This document shows, one piece after another, positions 36,546 through 45,888 of a DNA stretch of 64,000 bases (position 1 is the stretch's first letter; every line of letters starts with the position of its first letter). The DNA is taken from contig JANQNU010000020.1 of the NCBI GenBank assembly GCA_028279405.1, positions 85,072 to 149,071 on the forward strand, read 5' to 3'. The notes beneath the pieces are model-generated. The model searched no databases, was not told where the DNA came from, and was given only the letters and a program-made list of their open reading frames with translations. A program made the translations under genes and the position numbers. The stretch comes from Phycisphaerae bacterium. Its GTDB lineage: Bacteria > Planctomycetota > Phycisphaerae > UBA1845 > Fen-1342.

Positions 36546-37907
36546 ATGAAACCGACGAGATATCAACCGGACCCACTGGTGACGCGAATCGAGCACCTCT
36601 TGCGCGATTTGCGCTTGATTGCGCCGGTCGGCCTGATCCTGGGCGTCCTGCCGGTGGTGCTGATCTGGGCGCTACTCGCGATGGGCGTGTTGCAGCCGAT
36701 CCTTGCGAGCCAGTTCTGGTTTTCGGTGCTGCTGATCGCGGCGATCATCTTCATCATCCTGCATCTTTGCGGCGGCGCCACGCTGGCCGAACGCAAGATC
36801 GCGAGCTTCATCCAGGACCGTAAGGGCCCCAATCGCGTCGGATTCTGGGGCGTGCTCCAGCCGCTCGCGGATGGGATCAAGTTTATCCTGAAAGAGGATA
36901 TCATCCCGGGCAACGTCGATAAGCCGACGTTCATTCTGGCACCGTTTCTGGCGTTCGTGATCGGTTTCATCACGTTTGCGGTGATCCCATGGGCCGGCGA
37001 AGTCCGCTGGCCGTGGATGGCCCCGGACGCGGAGCCCATCCGCACGCAGGTCGCGAGTCTCGACATCGGCTTCCTTTACATTCTGGCGGTCTCCTCGCTC
37101 AGTGTTTACGGCGTCGTCATCGGCGGCTGGGCCAGCAACAACAAGTACTCGTTCTACGGCGGGATGCGCGCCACGGCCCAGATGCTGAGCTATGAAGTGC
37201 CGCTCGGGCTTGGTCTACTGATCATCCTGCTCACATCCGGCAGCCTCCGCCTGGAAACGATCGTGGCCGATCAGGTGACGTCCGGCTGGTGGTACATCTT
37301 CCTGCAACCGGTTGCGTTCCTGCTGGTGCTCGTGAGCGCGTTCGCAGAGACCAACCGGACGCCGTTCGATCTTGCCGAAGCCGAACAGGAGCTGGTGGGC
37401 GGCTATCACACGGAATACAGCGCGATGAAGCTGGCACTGTTCCTGCTCACCGAGTATGCACACATGACGATCAACGGTGCGCTGATCATGGTCGTCTTCT
37501 TTGGTGGTTACGCCCCCCTGCCCTGGCTGAACTTCGGCCTCGGCGAGGAGAACGTCGCGTGGTGGGCGATGTTGCTCAAATTCGCGATCTTGTGGGGCAA
37601 GATCTCGCTGATGCTCGGCTTCTACATGCTGATTCGCTGGACGATCCCGCGTTTCCGGTTCGACCAGCTGATGAAGATGGCCTGGAAGGGTCTGGTGCCG
37701 GCCGGCATCCTGATGGTGATTCTGTCGGCGACGCTGGTCGTATTCGATCTGCACACCACGCGTACGTGGTGGGCGCCGCTGGGTGTCAACCTCGCGGTGA
37801 TCGTACTGGCGCTGGTGCTCGCGGGACGCTCGAAGACGCCGATTACGGGTCGGCAGGAGAACATGCCGGAGCTGTCGACTCACCGGCAGCAGGCTGCGGT
37901 CGGGTGA
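36546..37907 (+). CDS. nuoH: NADH-quinone oxidoreductase subunit H
   Basis: A membrane subunit of 453 residues, about eight or more TM helices, forming the quinone entry tunnel. Conserved segments include TLAERKIASFIQDRKGPNRV, LLSYEVPLG-like MLSYEVPLGLGL, and ETNRTPFDLAEAEQELVGGY with its functional acidic cluster. It is longer than E. coli NuoH (about 325) because of an N-terminal extension and a hydrophilic C-terminal tail. It is 18 bp downstream of nuoG. Confidence 0.96.
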   Translation: MKPTRYQPDPLVTRIEHLLRDLRLIAPVGLILGVLPVVLIWALLAMGVLQPILASQFWFSVLLIAAIIFIILHLCGGATLAERKIASFIQDRKGPNRVGFWGVLQPLADGIKFILKEDIIPGNVDKPTFILAPFLAFVIGFITFAVIPWAGEVRWPWMAPDAEPIRTQVASLDIGFLYILAVSSLSVYGVVIGGWASNNKYSFYGGMRATAQMLSYEVPLGLGLLIILLTSGSLRLETIVADQVTSGWWYIFLQPVAFLLVLVSAFAETNRTPFDLAEAEQELVGGYHTEYSAMKLALFLLTEYAHMTINGALIMVVFFGGYAPLPWLNFGLGEENVAWWAMLLKFAILWGKISLMLGFYMLIRWTIPRFRFDQLMKMAWKGLVPAGILMVILSATLVVFDLHTTRTWWAPLGVNLAVIVLALVLAGRSKTPITGRQENMPELSTHRQQAAVG

Positions 37908-37970
37908 TACACTGAGCAACGACGTGACGTGGTGAACAACGTGTTTCAGCGGTAACACAGGGTAGGACAC

Positions 37971-38567
37971 ATGGCGATTCCGGACGAAGACATCATCATC
38001 ATTCAGGAACCGGAACTGACCGCATCCGAGCGGCTTTTCCTGCCCCAGATCGTCGGCGGCCTGCGCACGACCCTGCGGCACATGTTCAACACCAAGCGCC
38101 GGAACCAGGTCGTGGTGCAATACCCCGAACAGAAGCGGCAGATGCGCGTCGAGAATTACCGCGGCGTGCATCGACTCAACAAGGACCCGGATGGCCGCGT
38201 CGCTTGCGTCGCTTGTTTCATGTGCTCGACCGCGTGCCCGGCACATTGCATTCACATCGAAGCCGGGGAGTCGCCGTGGCCCGACCGCGAGAAGTACCCG
38301 GTCAAGTTCGACATCGACGAGTTGCGTTGCATCTATTGCGGGATGTGCGAAGAGGCCTGTCCGTGCGACGCGATCGAGCTGACGCCGCAGTATGACGTGA
38401 TCGGCCACACGCGCGAGGAGATGATCTTCGACAAAGAGAAGCTGCTCGACGTGTACGAGAAGACCAAGGACGTCAAGCCCCGCAAGAACCCGCCCGTCAC
38501 CGACTACGGCCTGACCGGCGGCCAGGACAAGTCGGTCGCGAAGCCCAACGTCGAACGCAAGATCTAG
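37971..38567 (+). CDS. nuoI: NADH-quinone oxidoreductase subunit I
   Basis: The TYKY-type subunit, 198 residues, with two [4Fe-4S] clusters N6a and N6b. Both 8Fe ferredoxin motifs are complete: CVACFMCSTACP and CIYCGMCEEACP. It conducts electrons from NuoG to NuoB. It is the last nuo gene here; nuoJ-N, which normally follow and supply the proton-pumping antiporter subunits, are replaced by dispersed repeats and unrelated genes. Confidence 0.96.
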   Translation: MAIPDEDIIIIQEPELTASERLFLPQIVGGLRTTLRHMFNTKRRNQVVVQYPEQKRQMRVENYRGVHRLNKDPDGRVACVACFMCSTACPAHCIHIEAGESPWPDREKYPVKFDIDELRCIYCGMCEEACPCDAIELTPQYDVIGHTREEMIFDKEKLLDVYEKTKDVKPRKNPPVTDYGLTGGQDKSVAKPNVERKI

Positions 38568-38901
38568 GGTGGGGGACTGACCGCTCGCTTGCGCTCGCGG
38601 CTCGCAGTGGGCGTTTCAATGCTCCAAGCCGAGCCCTCAGGCAACGAACCACTACGAGCCCCGAGCGCAAGCGAGGGGTTCAAAGTGCGCGCAGTGCCAG
38701 GCCCTATCGCTTGCGCTCCGGGCTCGCATTGGCGCCCGCTACAGACAGGTCGCCGTCAGTTTTCCGTGAGTCACCATCGAAAACGTCGCTCCTTCCATCA
38801 GCCGACTGGGTGAGAAGTCGGGACGGAAGCGCTGTGCCCGGACGGCGCGAGGCAGCCTCGTCCGGGCCACAGCGTCCTCTTGAAACGTTGGAAAGGGCAT
38901 C
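38568..38901. repeat. Intergenic cluster of dispersed repeats after the nuo operon
   Basis: 334 bp without a gene. Copies of the GC-rich motif lie at 38578-38606, 38656-38680 (opposite orientation) and 38705-38727. No T-rich intrinsic terminator for the nuo operon is obvious, so these hairpin-forming elements may end or stabilise that transcript. Confidence 0.7.
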
Positions 38902-39807
38902 ATGCACCGAGTCACCCGTTGCGGGCGATCCATCTTCTTGAGTTTGATCGGTTCGAGCGTAGCGATCGCCGGCGGGCCGGTATCGATCCCGATCGCGAAT
39001 CCTGGATTCGAGGAGGATGTGGTCAGCCCTGGCTGCTTCCAGGCATTGCCGTCGATTTCCGGGTGGATCACCTACGACCCCGAGCTGCTGCTGGATGGCG
39101 GTTCGAACGCGATCGGTGGCATCAACATCCCGCCGGGATCGGTGTTTTTCCCCGCCGGCGCGCCGGAAGGCGAGCACGCCGCCCTGATCTTCCTCGAAAC
39201 CGTCGCCGGCCTAGGACCGGTCGGCCTGCGTCAGGAGTTGGGCGTGACCCTGGAGCCCAACACGACCTACACGCTGACCGTACAGGTCGGGGACATCGCG
39301 TCCGGCACCGGGCCGCCGCCCTGCGATGTGTTCGGGGAGTTCGACCTGGATGGCTTCCCGGGCTACCAGGTGCAGCTGCTCGCGGGTGATCTGGTGATCG
39401 GTCAGGACGACAACACGCTCGCTGGCGTGATCGACGACGGCGAGTTCGGTCTAAGCACGACGCGCGTTTGCATCGGCGCGAACCACCCGCAGCTCGGCAC
39501 GACGCTCGAGATTCGGCTAATCAACCTCAACCTCGCGGAGACACCCGAGGATCCGGGTATCGAGGTCGACTTCGATGATGTTCAGCTTGTCGTCGAACCG
39601 AACCTGGATCCGTTGCTCGGTGACATCGACGTGGACTGCGATGTGGACTTCGCTGACTTCGGCCAGCTGACGCTGTGCTGGAGCGGACCGGCACAGCCGC
39701 CGCTCGCGGGCTGCCCACTCGGTGCTGACGCGGACTTTGATAACGACAACGACGTGGACTTGCTCGACTTTGCGGAGTTGTCGCGGCAATTCACAGGCGA
39801 CCTATGA
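38902..39807 (+). CDS. Exported protein with a dockerin-like C-terminus
   Basis: A 301-residue protein with a signal peptide (SIFLSLIGSSVAIAG) and a beta-sandwich-like domain beginning PIANPGFEED and GWITYDPE, reminiscent of carbohydrate-binding/DUF642-like modules (tentative). The C-terminal 70 residues carry two acidic EF-hand-like segments (DIDVDCDVDFADFGQL and DADFDNDNDVDLLDFAEL), as in dockerin-type repeats widespread in Planctomycetes secreted proteins. GAAAGGG precedes the ATG. It probably sits at the cell surface. Its stop codon is 8 bp from that of the convergent SDR gene. Confidence 0.78.
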   Translation: MHRVTRCGRSIFLSLIGSSVAIAGGPVSIPIANPGFEEDVVSPGCFQALPSISGWITYDPELLLDGGSNAIGGINIPPGSVFFPAGAPEGEHAALIFLETVAGLGPVGLRQELGVTLEPNTTYTLTVQVGDIASGTGPPPCDVFGEFDLDGFPGYQVQLLAGDLVIGQDDNTLAGVIDDGEFGLSTTRVCIGANHPQLGTTLEIRLINLNLAETPEDPGIEVDFDDVQLVVEPNLDPLLGDIDVDCDVDFADFGQLTLCWSGPAQPPLAGCPLGADADFDNDNDVDLLDFAELSRQFTGDL

Positions 39808-39815
39808 CCGTGACA

Positions 39816-40619
39816 CTAGCGTTTGGTTTGCGCCACGCGGTCCATCATGCGGGGGAAGACGGTCATCAACGCAGCGATGACACGGAACGAGAAGCTCGTC
39901 CAGACCTCGGGCCGCGGCTTGCGTAGACAGCGAAGCACGGCGCGCGCCACGCGCTCCGGCGGCTGCATGAACAGGCTCGGCGGCTGTTTGGCACTGACCG
40001 GCCAATCGTCGCCGCCGCGCTTCTCCATCTCGTCGAAGAACTCTGTGCGGGTTCCGACCGGGTGCACGGACGAGACCTGGATTCCGAACGGTCGCAGTTC
40101 CATGCGCATCGCACGGCAGACGTGGTGCTGTGCGGATTTTGTCGCTGTGTAAGCGCCATGGGCGGGCATTGTCAGACGAGCCAGGCAGCTGGACGTCATC
40201 AGCAGGTGTCCCGACTGTTGCTGCTCGAGCAGGCGCTGGGCCGCATGTTGCAACAAGTCCGTCGCCGCAAAGAAGTTGGCCTCGAAGATCGCACGCCATT
40301 CCTCCCCGGACATGCGGTGGATCGGGCGCTCCAGGCCATAGCCGGCGTTTGCAAACACGACATCGAATCCGCCGAACGCGTTCCGCGCTTCATCGAGCAA
40401 GCGAGTCGAATGGCCTGCGACGGTCACATCTCCCACGAACGTCGCGACCTTGCCGCCCGCTGCACGAATCTCGGAGGCAACCTGTTCGAGCTTGTCGGCA
40501 CGCCGCGCGTTCAGCAGGAGGTACATGCCCGCCTGACTGCACAATCTCGCGGTCGCAGCGCCGATTCCGGCGCTCGCACCGGTAATGATCATCACCTTGT
40601 CGCGCACGTCGCGTGCCAT
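39816..40619 (-). CDS. Short-chain dehydrogenase/reductase
   Basis: An NAD(P)-dependent SDR oxidoreductase of 267 residues. It has the nucleotide-binding GASAGIGAATA motif, NAGYG, and the catalytic Ser-Tyr-Lys set in TSSCLARLTMPAHGAYTATKSA (Tyr-x3-Lys). NARRADK after strand 2 suggests NADP preference. The substrate cannot be predicted. AGGAG lies upstream of the ATG. Upstream on the same strand is a small lipoprotein gene. Confidence 0.92.
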   Translation of the reverse strand: MARDVRDKVMIITGASAGIGAATARLCSQAGMYLLLNARRADKLEQVASEIRAAGGKVATFVGDVTVAGHSTRLLDEARNAFGGFDVVFANAGYGLERPIHRMSGEEWRAIFEANFFAATDLLQHAAQRLLEQQQSGHLLMTSSCLARLTMPAHGAYTATKSAQHHVCRAMRMELRPFGIQVSSVHPVGTRTEFFDEMEKRGGDDWPVSAKQPPSLFMQPPERVARAVLRCLRKPRPEVWTSFSFRVIAALMTVFPRMMDRVAQTKR

Positions 40620-40675
40620 TCACACGCTCCTCTCCACGCACAGACACCTGGGTTGCGCCGATAGCGGCCGTTGGA

Positions 40676-41104
40676 TCATTGCCGCTCCAGGGTAGTCTCA
40701 ACGTTGTCGGCACGAAAGACCTGCCCATTCTCGGTAATCTGTACGGTCACACGGCCGTCGACCTCAGCGGGTCCGTCGAAGCTGCCATTGAAGATCAGTG
40801 CGCTCGCGCCGCGCAGGGTCGCACGAATCTCGACGTCGTTCCCGAGAACGTTGGTGCTGGACGATACGATCTCGCCGCTACTCGCTTGGCCATCGATCTC
40901 GTACTCGAAATCCGTCAAATTGCCGTTCATATCGAACGTCAGCATAAAAGCACGTTGCTCACCATCACCGGAGGCCTCGAACGCCCAGGTACCGGCGAGC
41001 CGGCCCGGCAGCGGCAGCGGACAACCAGTCGCCGATAGCAGAATCGCTGCCAGCAACCCTGATCCTGCGAGCCATCGAAAGCGGTTCCACGAACGACGTT
41101 GCAT
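40676..41104 (-). CDS. Small lipoprotein of unknown function
   Basis: A 142-residue protein with a lipoprotein signal (LLAAILLSATGC, lipobox SATGC). The mature part, about 110 residues, is a predicted beta-rich domain (GTWAFEASGDGEQRAFMLTF), similar in style to lipocalin-like secreted proteins, but I recognise no family. AAGGAG is 6 nt upstream of the ATG. It ends 56 bp before the SDR start and may share its transcript. Confidence 0.72.
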   Translation of the reverse strand: MQRRSWNRFRWLAGSGLLAAILLSATGCPLPLPGRLAGTWAFEASGDGEQRAFMLTFDMNGNLTDFEYEIDGQASSGEIVSSSTNVLGNDVEIRATLRGASALIFNGSFDGPAEVDGRVTVQITENGQVFRADNVETTLERQ

Positions 41105-41248
41105 CCCAAACTCCTTGAAAAGACGGCTGATTCCGACAACGAATGGCGCGATGCAGGCGCCCGCGTCGCTGGCCGCTTTTTTCTTGCCAGGTAGATGCCG
41201 CGACGACTACCATACCCGCTTGATAACCTTGACAGAAGGAGACTCCGA

Positions 41249-42187
41249 ATGAACCTGCTTCGTCCTCTGGCCACCGTCATGCTGTTGTGCGTCCTGGCAG
41301 CGCCGGGCCTGGCCCTCGACCTTGGCGACAAGGCTCCCAAACTCAGTATTGAGCACTGGGTCAAGGGCAGCGCGATCGATCCGACCGCCGGCGGCAAGAT
41401 TACCGTGGTCGAATTCTGGGCGACCTGGTGCGGTCCATGCCGCACGAGCATCCCCCATCTGACCGAGCTCCAGAAGAAGTACAAGGACAAGGTGGTCATC
41501 GTCGGCGTCAGCGACGAGAAGCTGGCAACCGTACAGAAGTACGTCGAGAAGGCCGACAACATGGACTATGTCGTCGCGGTCGACAGCTCGCGGAAGTCGA
41601 ACGACGCGTACATGAAAGCGTTCAAGCAACGCGGAATCCCGCACGCCTTCATCGTCGGCGCGGAAGGCAAGCTGCTTTGGCATGGGCATCCGATGCGTCT
41701 CGACGAGCCGCTGGCGAAGGTCGTCGCCGGCACGTTCGATATCGAGGCTGCGAAGGAAGAGAGTCGCAAGCAGCAGGAGATGATGAAGAAGCGCCTCGCC
41801 GCGAACAAGGCGGTGCGCGATTACCTTGCACTGGTGATGAGCTCGAAGAATCCGCCGGAAGCGAAGTCGATGGGTGCCACCGTCGCAAAGCAGGTCGCTG
41901 AGTTCCCGCAGATGGGCAACATGCTCGCGTGGGAGCTGCTCACCAACGAACGAATTCTCGAGCCGGACTTTGCACTGGCGCTGCAGGTCGCGAAGGTCGC
42001 GAACGAGAAGTCGGGTGGCGAAGACGCGGCCTTGCTCGACACCTACGGCCTCGCGCTGTTCAAGAACGGCAAGATCGACGAAGCGATCAAGGTGCAGCGC
42101 AAAGCCGTGAAGAACGCCGGCGACAACAAAGAGATGCGCAAGGAACTCGAAGAGCGACTCGAAGAGTTCGAGGCCGCCAAGAAGTAG
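41249..42187 (+). CDS. Exported TlpA-like thioredoxin-fold protein
   Basis: A 312-residue protein with a signal peptide ([16 protein letters not shown]) and a redoxin/TlpA domain. The active-site motif is WATWCGPC (Cys61 and Cys64) and the cis-proline motif is RGIPHAFIV, so it is probably an extracytoplasmic disulfide reductant. The C-terminal 130 residues are helical with TPR-like character ([20 protein letters not shown]). Such fusions are common in Planctomycetes. The ATG at 41249 has AGAAGGAGA upstream. It stands alone, divergent from the lipoprotein gene. Confidence 0.9.
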   Translation: MNLLRPLATVMLLCVLAAPGLALDLGDKAPKLSIEHWVKGSAIDPTAGGKITVVEFWATWCGPCRTSIPHLTELQKKYKDKVVIVGVSDEKLATVQKYVEKADNMDYVVAVDSSRKSNDAYMKAFKQRGIPHAFIVGAEGKLLWHGHPMRLDEPLAKVVAGTFDIEAAKEESRKQQEMMKKRLAANKAVRDYLALVMSSKNPPEAKSMGATVAKQVAEFPQMGNMLAWELLTNERILEPDFALALQVAKVANEKSGGEDAALLDTYGLALFKNGKIDEAIKVQRKAVKNAGDNKEMRKELEERLEEFEAAKK

Positions 42188-42350
42188 CGCCGTCTCGCGT
42201 TAATCCGGTTCAGACTGACATCGGCAAGGTCCCCTTCCCTTCTTCGGGTGGGGGACTTGCTTATGCTAACAACGGACGCACTCGTTCCCAGTTCACGGCA
42301 CGATGCCCCACCCTTCCAGGATGGGGAACTTGTTACACCAAATAGCTGCG

Positions 42351-43460
42351 CTATCCCTCGCTTCCGTCCAACATCCATTCCGCGACGCGCTGCGCCGCGT
42401 CCCGCCGGCCGAGCGCCGCCGCAGCCGTTGACATTCGCTCCCGCACCTGGAAGTCGCTGAGTTCTTCGAGCGCCGCACGGATCGCGATGCTATTCGGTTC
42501 GACCGCACGTGCGTCGTCGATGAGGATCGCCGCGCCATCGTCGACCAGGACCTGCGCGTTGGCGTGCTGATGACGATCGCGATGATACGGGTATGGCAAC
42601 AGGATCGACGACTTACCCAACGCGGTGATCTCAGCCAGCGTCGACGCACCCGCGCGCGAGATAACCACGTCCGCGGCCGCGAGCGCATGTTGCATATCGT
42701 GCGTGAACGCGCAAACCCGGGCCTGCGTGCCGGCCTCCGTGTACGCTGACGAGACGACCGACTCGTCTCGCGAGCCCGTCAGATGCAGCAGCTGCCATTC
42801 CGGGTGTTCCACGTGAAACCGCGGCCAGACGCGGGCCAGCGCCTCGTTGATCGTGCGTGCGCCCTGCGAGGCGCCCGTCACCAGCAGGACCGGCCGTTCG
42901 CTCGCTAGTCCGAACAGCTCTCGGCCGCGTGCTGCCGACGCGTCGGAAAAAGCAGCGCGAATCGGACAGCCGAGCGCCCGCACGACGGAGACTTCTGAAA
43001 ACGACGCCCGTGAGGCCTCCCATTGCGCGATGATCAGGTCGGCGCGACGCGCCAGATACCGATTCGCGCGGCCGGGGACGCGATCGGGATTTAGAATGGC
43101 GCTGCGGATTCCCATGCGATGCGCCGCAACCACCGGCGGACCGGCAGCGTAGCCCCCAAGCCCAAGGACCACTTCGGGCCGCTCGGCCGCGAACGACCGG
43201 GAAGCCTGCGAAACACTGGTACGCCAATGCCGATAAAACGCCGGCCAGTGCCAGGGACGCGTGGAGAAAGGACGAACCGATTGTACTCGCTGCGGATAAC
43301 CGACCTTCTTCAGCAAGTCCGCATCGAGTTCTCGATCGGTGGTGAAGAACGTAACACGGACTGAAGAATCGAGCGCGATCAGCGCATCGGCTACTGCAAT
43401 GCCGGGGAAGAGGTGACCGCCGGTGCCTCCACCTGCAAAAACGAAATGAGGTCGCGCCAT
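42351..43460 (-). CDS. murG: UDP-GlcNAc:undecaprenyl-PP-MurNAc-pentapeptide GlcNAc transferase
   Basis: A lipid II synthase (GT28) of 369 residues, acting on the cytoplasmic face of the membrane. Diagnostic are the N-terminal GGGTGGHLFPGIAVADAL, GLGGYAAGPPVVAA, and the C-terminal UDP-GlcNAc site SRAGASTLAEITALGKSSIL followed by PYPYHRDRHQHANA. It indicates a peptidoglycan pathway. It stands alone rather than in a dcw cluster: the neighbours are a thioredoxin-like gene and a carbonic anhydrase homologue. The ATG at 43460 is set by homology; no good ribosome binding site is visible. Confidence 0.94.
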   Translation of the reverse strand: MARPHFVFAGGGTGGHLFPGIAVADALIALDSSVRVTFFTTDRELDADLLKKVGYPQRVQSVRPFSTRPWHWPAFYRHWRTSVSQASRSFAAERPEVVLGLGGYAAGPPVVAAHRMGIRSAILNPDRVPGRANRYLARRADLIIAQWEASRASFSEVSVVRALGCPIRAAFSDASAARGRELFGLASERPVLLVTGASQGARTINEALARVWPRFHVEHPEWQLLHLTGSRDESVVSSAYTEAGTQARVCAFTHDMQHALAAADVVISRAGASTLAEITALGKSSILLPYPYHRDRHQHANAQVLVDDGAAILIDDARAVEPNSIAIRAALEELSDFQVRERMSTAAAALGRRDAAQRVAEWMLDGSEG

Positions 43461-43553
43461 GCAGACAGTGTAGAGCAACGGTCGCTACGATGCAGCGCGC
43501 GATGGGCCCGCACATGAAAACAGCCGCTCAAGTGACCCGACGAAACAGGGGCA

Positions 43554-44075
43554 TCATTGCGGCGCCACGTTGGGATACAGGCCGTCGGCATGCAGTCGAT
43601 TCAAACGCTGATAGTTGCCGACAACGAAGTCGATGTACTCCAGGTCCGCCGCGTTGACCGCGCGCACCACCTTCGCCGGCATTCCCATGACGACCGAGCC
43701 GTCGGGAATGATCGTACCCGGCGTCACCAGCGCCCCCGCCGCAATCAGGCAATCCTCCCCCACCTCGGCATCGTCCAGCACGATCGCGCCGATGCCGATC
43801 AATGTGTGGCGCGCCACTCGCCGACAGTGCACGACGGCCCGGTGTCCGATGCCGATGTCGTCCGCGAGATCCATCGGCACGTCCGTCTTGGTGTGCAGGA
43901 CGGTACCGTCCTGGATGTTGACGCGTTTGCCGACGGTGATGGCGGAGACGTCGCCGCGAATGGTAACGTGATGCATGACGGTACAGTCGTCGCCGAGCGT
44001 CACGTCGCCGCCGACGTAAGCGGTCGAGGCGATGTAGACGCCACTCCCGATGGTGGGTATGACCGGGTCGTTCAC
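43554..44075 (-). CDS. Gamma-class carbonic anhydrase-family hexapeptide protein
   Basis: A 173-residue left-handed beta-helix protein of the gamma-CA/PaaY/YrdA group. Hexapeptide repeats run through the chain, with NIQDGTVLH and the histidine positions in VMHHVTIRGD and IGIGHRAVVHCRR matching the metal-ligand pattern. Many homologues have no measurable anhydrase activity, so the activity is uncertain. The GTG start overlaps the TGA of the upstream lipoprotein gene by 4 bp, so translation is probably coupled. Confidence 0.88.
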   Translation of the reverse strand: MNDPVIPTIGSGVYIASTAYVGGDVTLGDDCTVMHHVTIRGDVSAITVGKRVNIQDGTVLHTKTDVPMDLADDIGIGHRAVVHCRRVARHTLIGIGAIVLDDAEVGEDCLIAAGALVTPGTIIPDGSVVMGMPAKVVRAVNAADLEYIDFVVGNYQRLNRLHADGLYPNVAPQ

Positions 44076-45637
44076 TCGCTACCACCGCCGGTTTCTCGCT
44101 TGGACGCGCGAATCGGGGTGCCCACAACGTCGCCAGCCGCGTTCAGATAGGCCCGCAGCGCGTGCGGCGACCAGCTCGCAACCAAGTATCGGTCGGTGAC
44201 GATCCACGCCGGGCCGGCGAGCGGTACGCGAAAGTCGAGGTACCAGATGCCGTCATATTCCTGACTCAGTGTCGCCGGCACGACAATTCCTTTCTCGAGG
44301 TCCGCGACCAGCGCGTTCTGCCAGGCAGAACACATGACGTCCATCGTCTGCGCCACGCGCTGGGCGTCTCCGGTGACCTCGACCAGCACCGTGACCATGA
44401 AAGGCAGCTTCATCGGGTGCATCGGAAAGCGGTGAATCACCAGTTTCTTGCCGAGATGGTCGAGCAGGTCGCGCTGAGCATCGAAGTTGTGTTTCTTCTG
44501 GATACGGGCCCAGGTCAACTCGACCTCGGCGCGCGTCGTGGGATCACGCGTGGCAACCAGACCGGAGATGAATCGATTCAGAAATCGCGCCACCGGCAAC
44601 TGATAGACCGCAAAGTTCGTGTCCGGCGGGATCAGCCCCTTCATCGCGGGTTCGAGGAAATCGGGGTGTGCGTAGCGCCGTTCGTACGTCCGCCCCTTGA
44701 TCTGCAAGTGCGCGATGTTGTACATGGCGCGCCCGTGCATACCCAGCGCCCAGTAGCCGCGCTCGACCCCGCCGGCATCCCACGAGTTGAAGAACGCAGA
44801 CGCGCTATCTTCGACATGCGGGTCCAGTTCGGCACGAATCCGCGCCGCGTTCATGAACACTTCGAGCGATGCGTTCCGACCATCCGCCGTTCGGGCTTCG
44901 CGCAGCCACTCGTCGGTTTCGAGGGACGGTTTGCGACCCGCGGCACAAGCCGCGATTTCGGGCCAGACGTCCTCCCCGTAGGTCGCGACGAAGAAGTCGT
45001 CGATCTCGCCCCAGCAGATGTGATCGTACTCCTGCAATCGGCTGTCGCGGAGCTCTTGGTAGCGCCAGCCGTCGGCCTCCTTGGTGGTGAGGGTCGCGAC
45101 GCCGGCATCGGTCACGTCGCGGACGGCGGCCTGGATGATCTGCTTGAAGATCTCCGCGCGGCCATCTGTACGGGCAATCGCTGCCAAACGCAGCCGATCC
45201 ATCCGCGGCTTGCCCGACTTCTCTGTGGGCCGGGCCTTGACGCTCAGCATGACCAGCGCATTCGGCCGAACGATCATTCGGCTGAATCCGTCTGCAAGAT
45301 GCAGGCCGACGATGGCCTGTGCGTCGAGTTTCTGGCCGGCCAGGTCCTTGATGAGATCGATCAGTGGATTGGTACCCGCGACCGTCGGGGAACCGGACGG
45401 CGCCGTGGTCGTCGCCGACGGTTCGGGCTTCGGGCGACCGTAGTAGCCGAGCATCGCGTCGGCCGGAATTAGTGCCGCGAGGTCGGATGGGCCTCGAGAG
45501 CCCGAATCGCCGACGGATGTGGACGACGTCACCGACCGGGTCGTCGGGGGGGCATCCGGCGCGTCGCAGCCCAATGACACAAAAATCACGCATAATCCGT
45601 AGCCGATGCCGATCGCACCAACCGTTCGTCGCCTCAT
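44072..45637 (-). CDS. Large lipoprotein of unknown function
   Basis: A 521-residue protein with a lipoprotein signal ending VSLGC (lipobox), then a Ser/Thr-rich linker and a long mixed alpha/beta region with no domain I recognise. It has DUF-like segments such as LIPADAMLGYYGRP that resemble Planctomycetes proteins of unknown function. The ATG at 45637 has GGAGG about 11 nt upstream; a TTG further out is less likely. Its end overlaps the gamma-CA gene. It is divergent from the glycosyltransferase gene. Confidence 0.75.
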   Translation of the reverse strand: MRRRTVGAIGIGYGLCVIFVSLGCDAPDAPPTTRSVTSSTSVGDSGSRGPSDLAALIPADAMLGYYGRPKPEPSATTTAPSGSPTVAGTNPLIDLIKDLAGQKLDAQAIVGLHLADGFSRMIVRPNALVMLSVKARPTEKSGKPRMDRLRLAAIARTDGRAEIFKQIIQAAVRDVTDAGVATLTTKEADGWRYQELRDSRLQEYDHICWGEIDDFFVATYGEDVWPEIAACAAGRKPSLETDEWLREARTADGRNASLEVFMNAARIRAELDPHVEDSASAFFNSWDAGGVERGYWALGMHGRAMYNIAHLQIKGRTYERRYAHPDFLEPAMKGLIPPDTNFAVYQLPVARFLNRFISGLVATRDPTTRAEVELTWARIQKKHNFDAQRDLLDHLGKKLVIHRFPMHPMKLPFMVTVLVEVTGDAQRVAQTMDVMCSAWQNALVADLEKGIVVPATLSQEYDGIWYLDFRVPLAGPAWIVTDRYLVASWSPHALRAYLNAAGDVVGTPIRASKRETGGGSE

Positions 45638-45888
45638 CCTGTTCGGTCCTCCAGGTAACAAAGACGTTCAGCGTACTCCCGAAACCGACACGCGGCCAGC
45701 GAATCCGCTTGTCGGAAGTCGTGTTCGCACGTCGAGATCGTATACGACACGGCAAGCAGATCGGCGGGTGCCCTACCAACAACGCTGTTTCACGTGAAAC
45801 GGCGTTGGCGACAGACCGTTGCGAGGGGTTGGCCCGGTCTCTATACTTTGGCCGGACTCGCAGCGTCACGCAGGAGGATCGACGTCCC

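Noticed and set aside
45364..45888. Upstream in-frame extension of the glycosyltransferase
   Set aside because: It overlaps the divergent lipoprotein gene and adds residues that do not fit the GT2 N-terminus; the ribosome binding site at 45872 favours the TTG at 45889.
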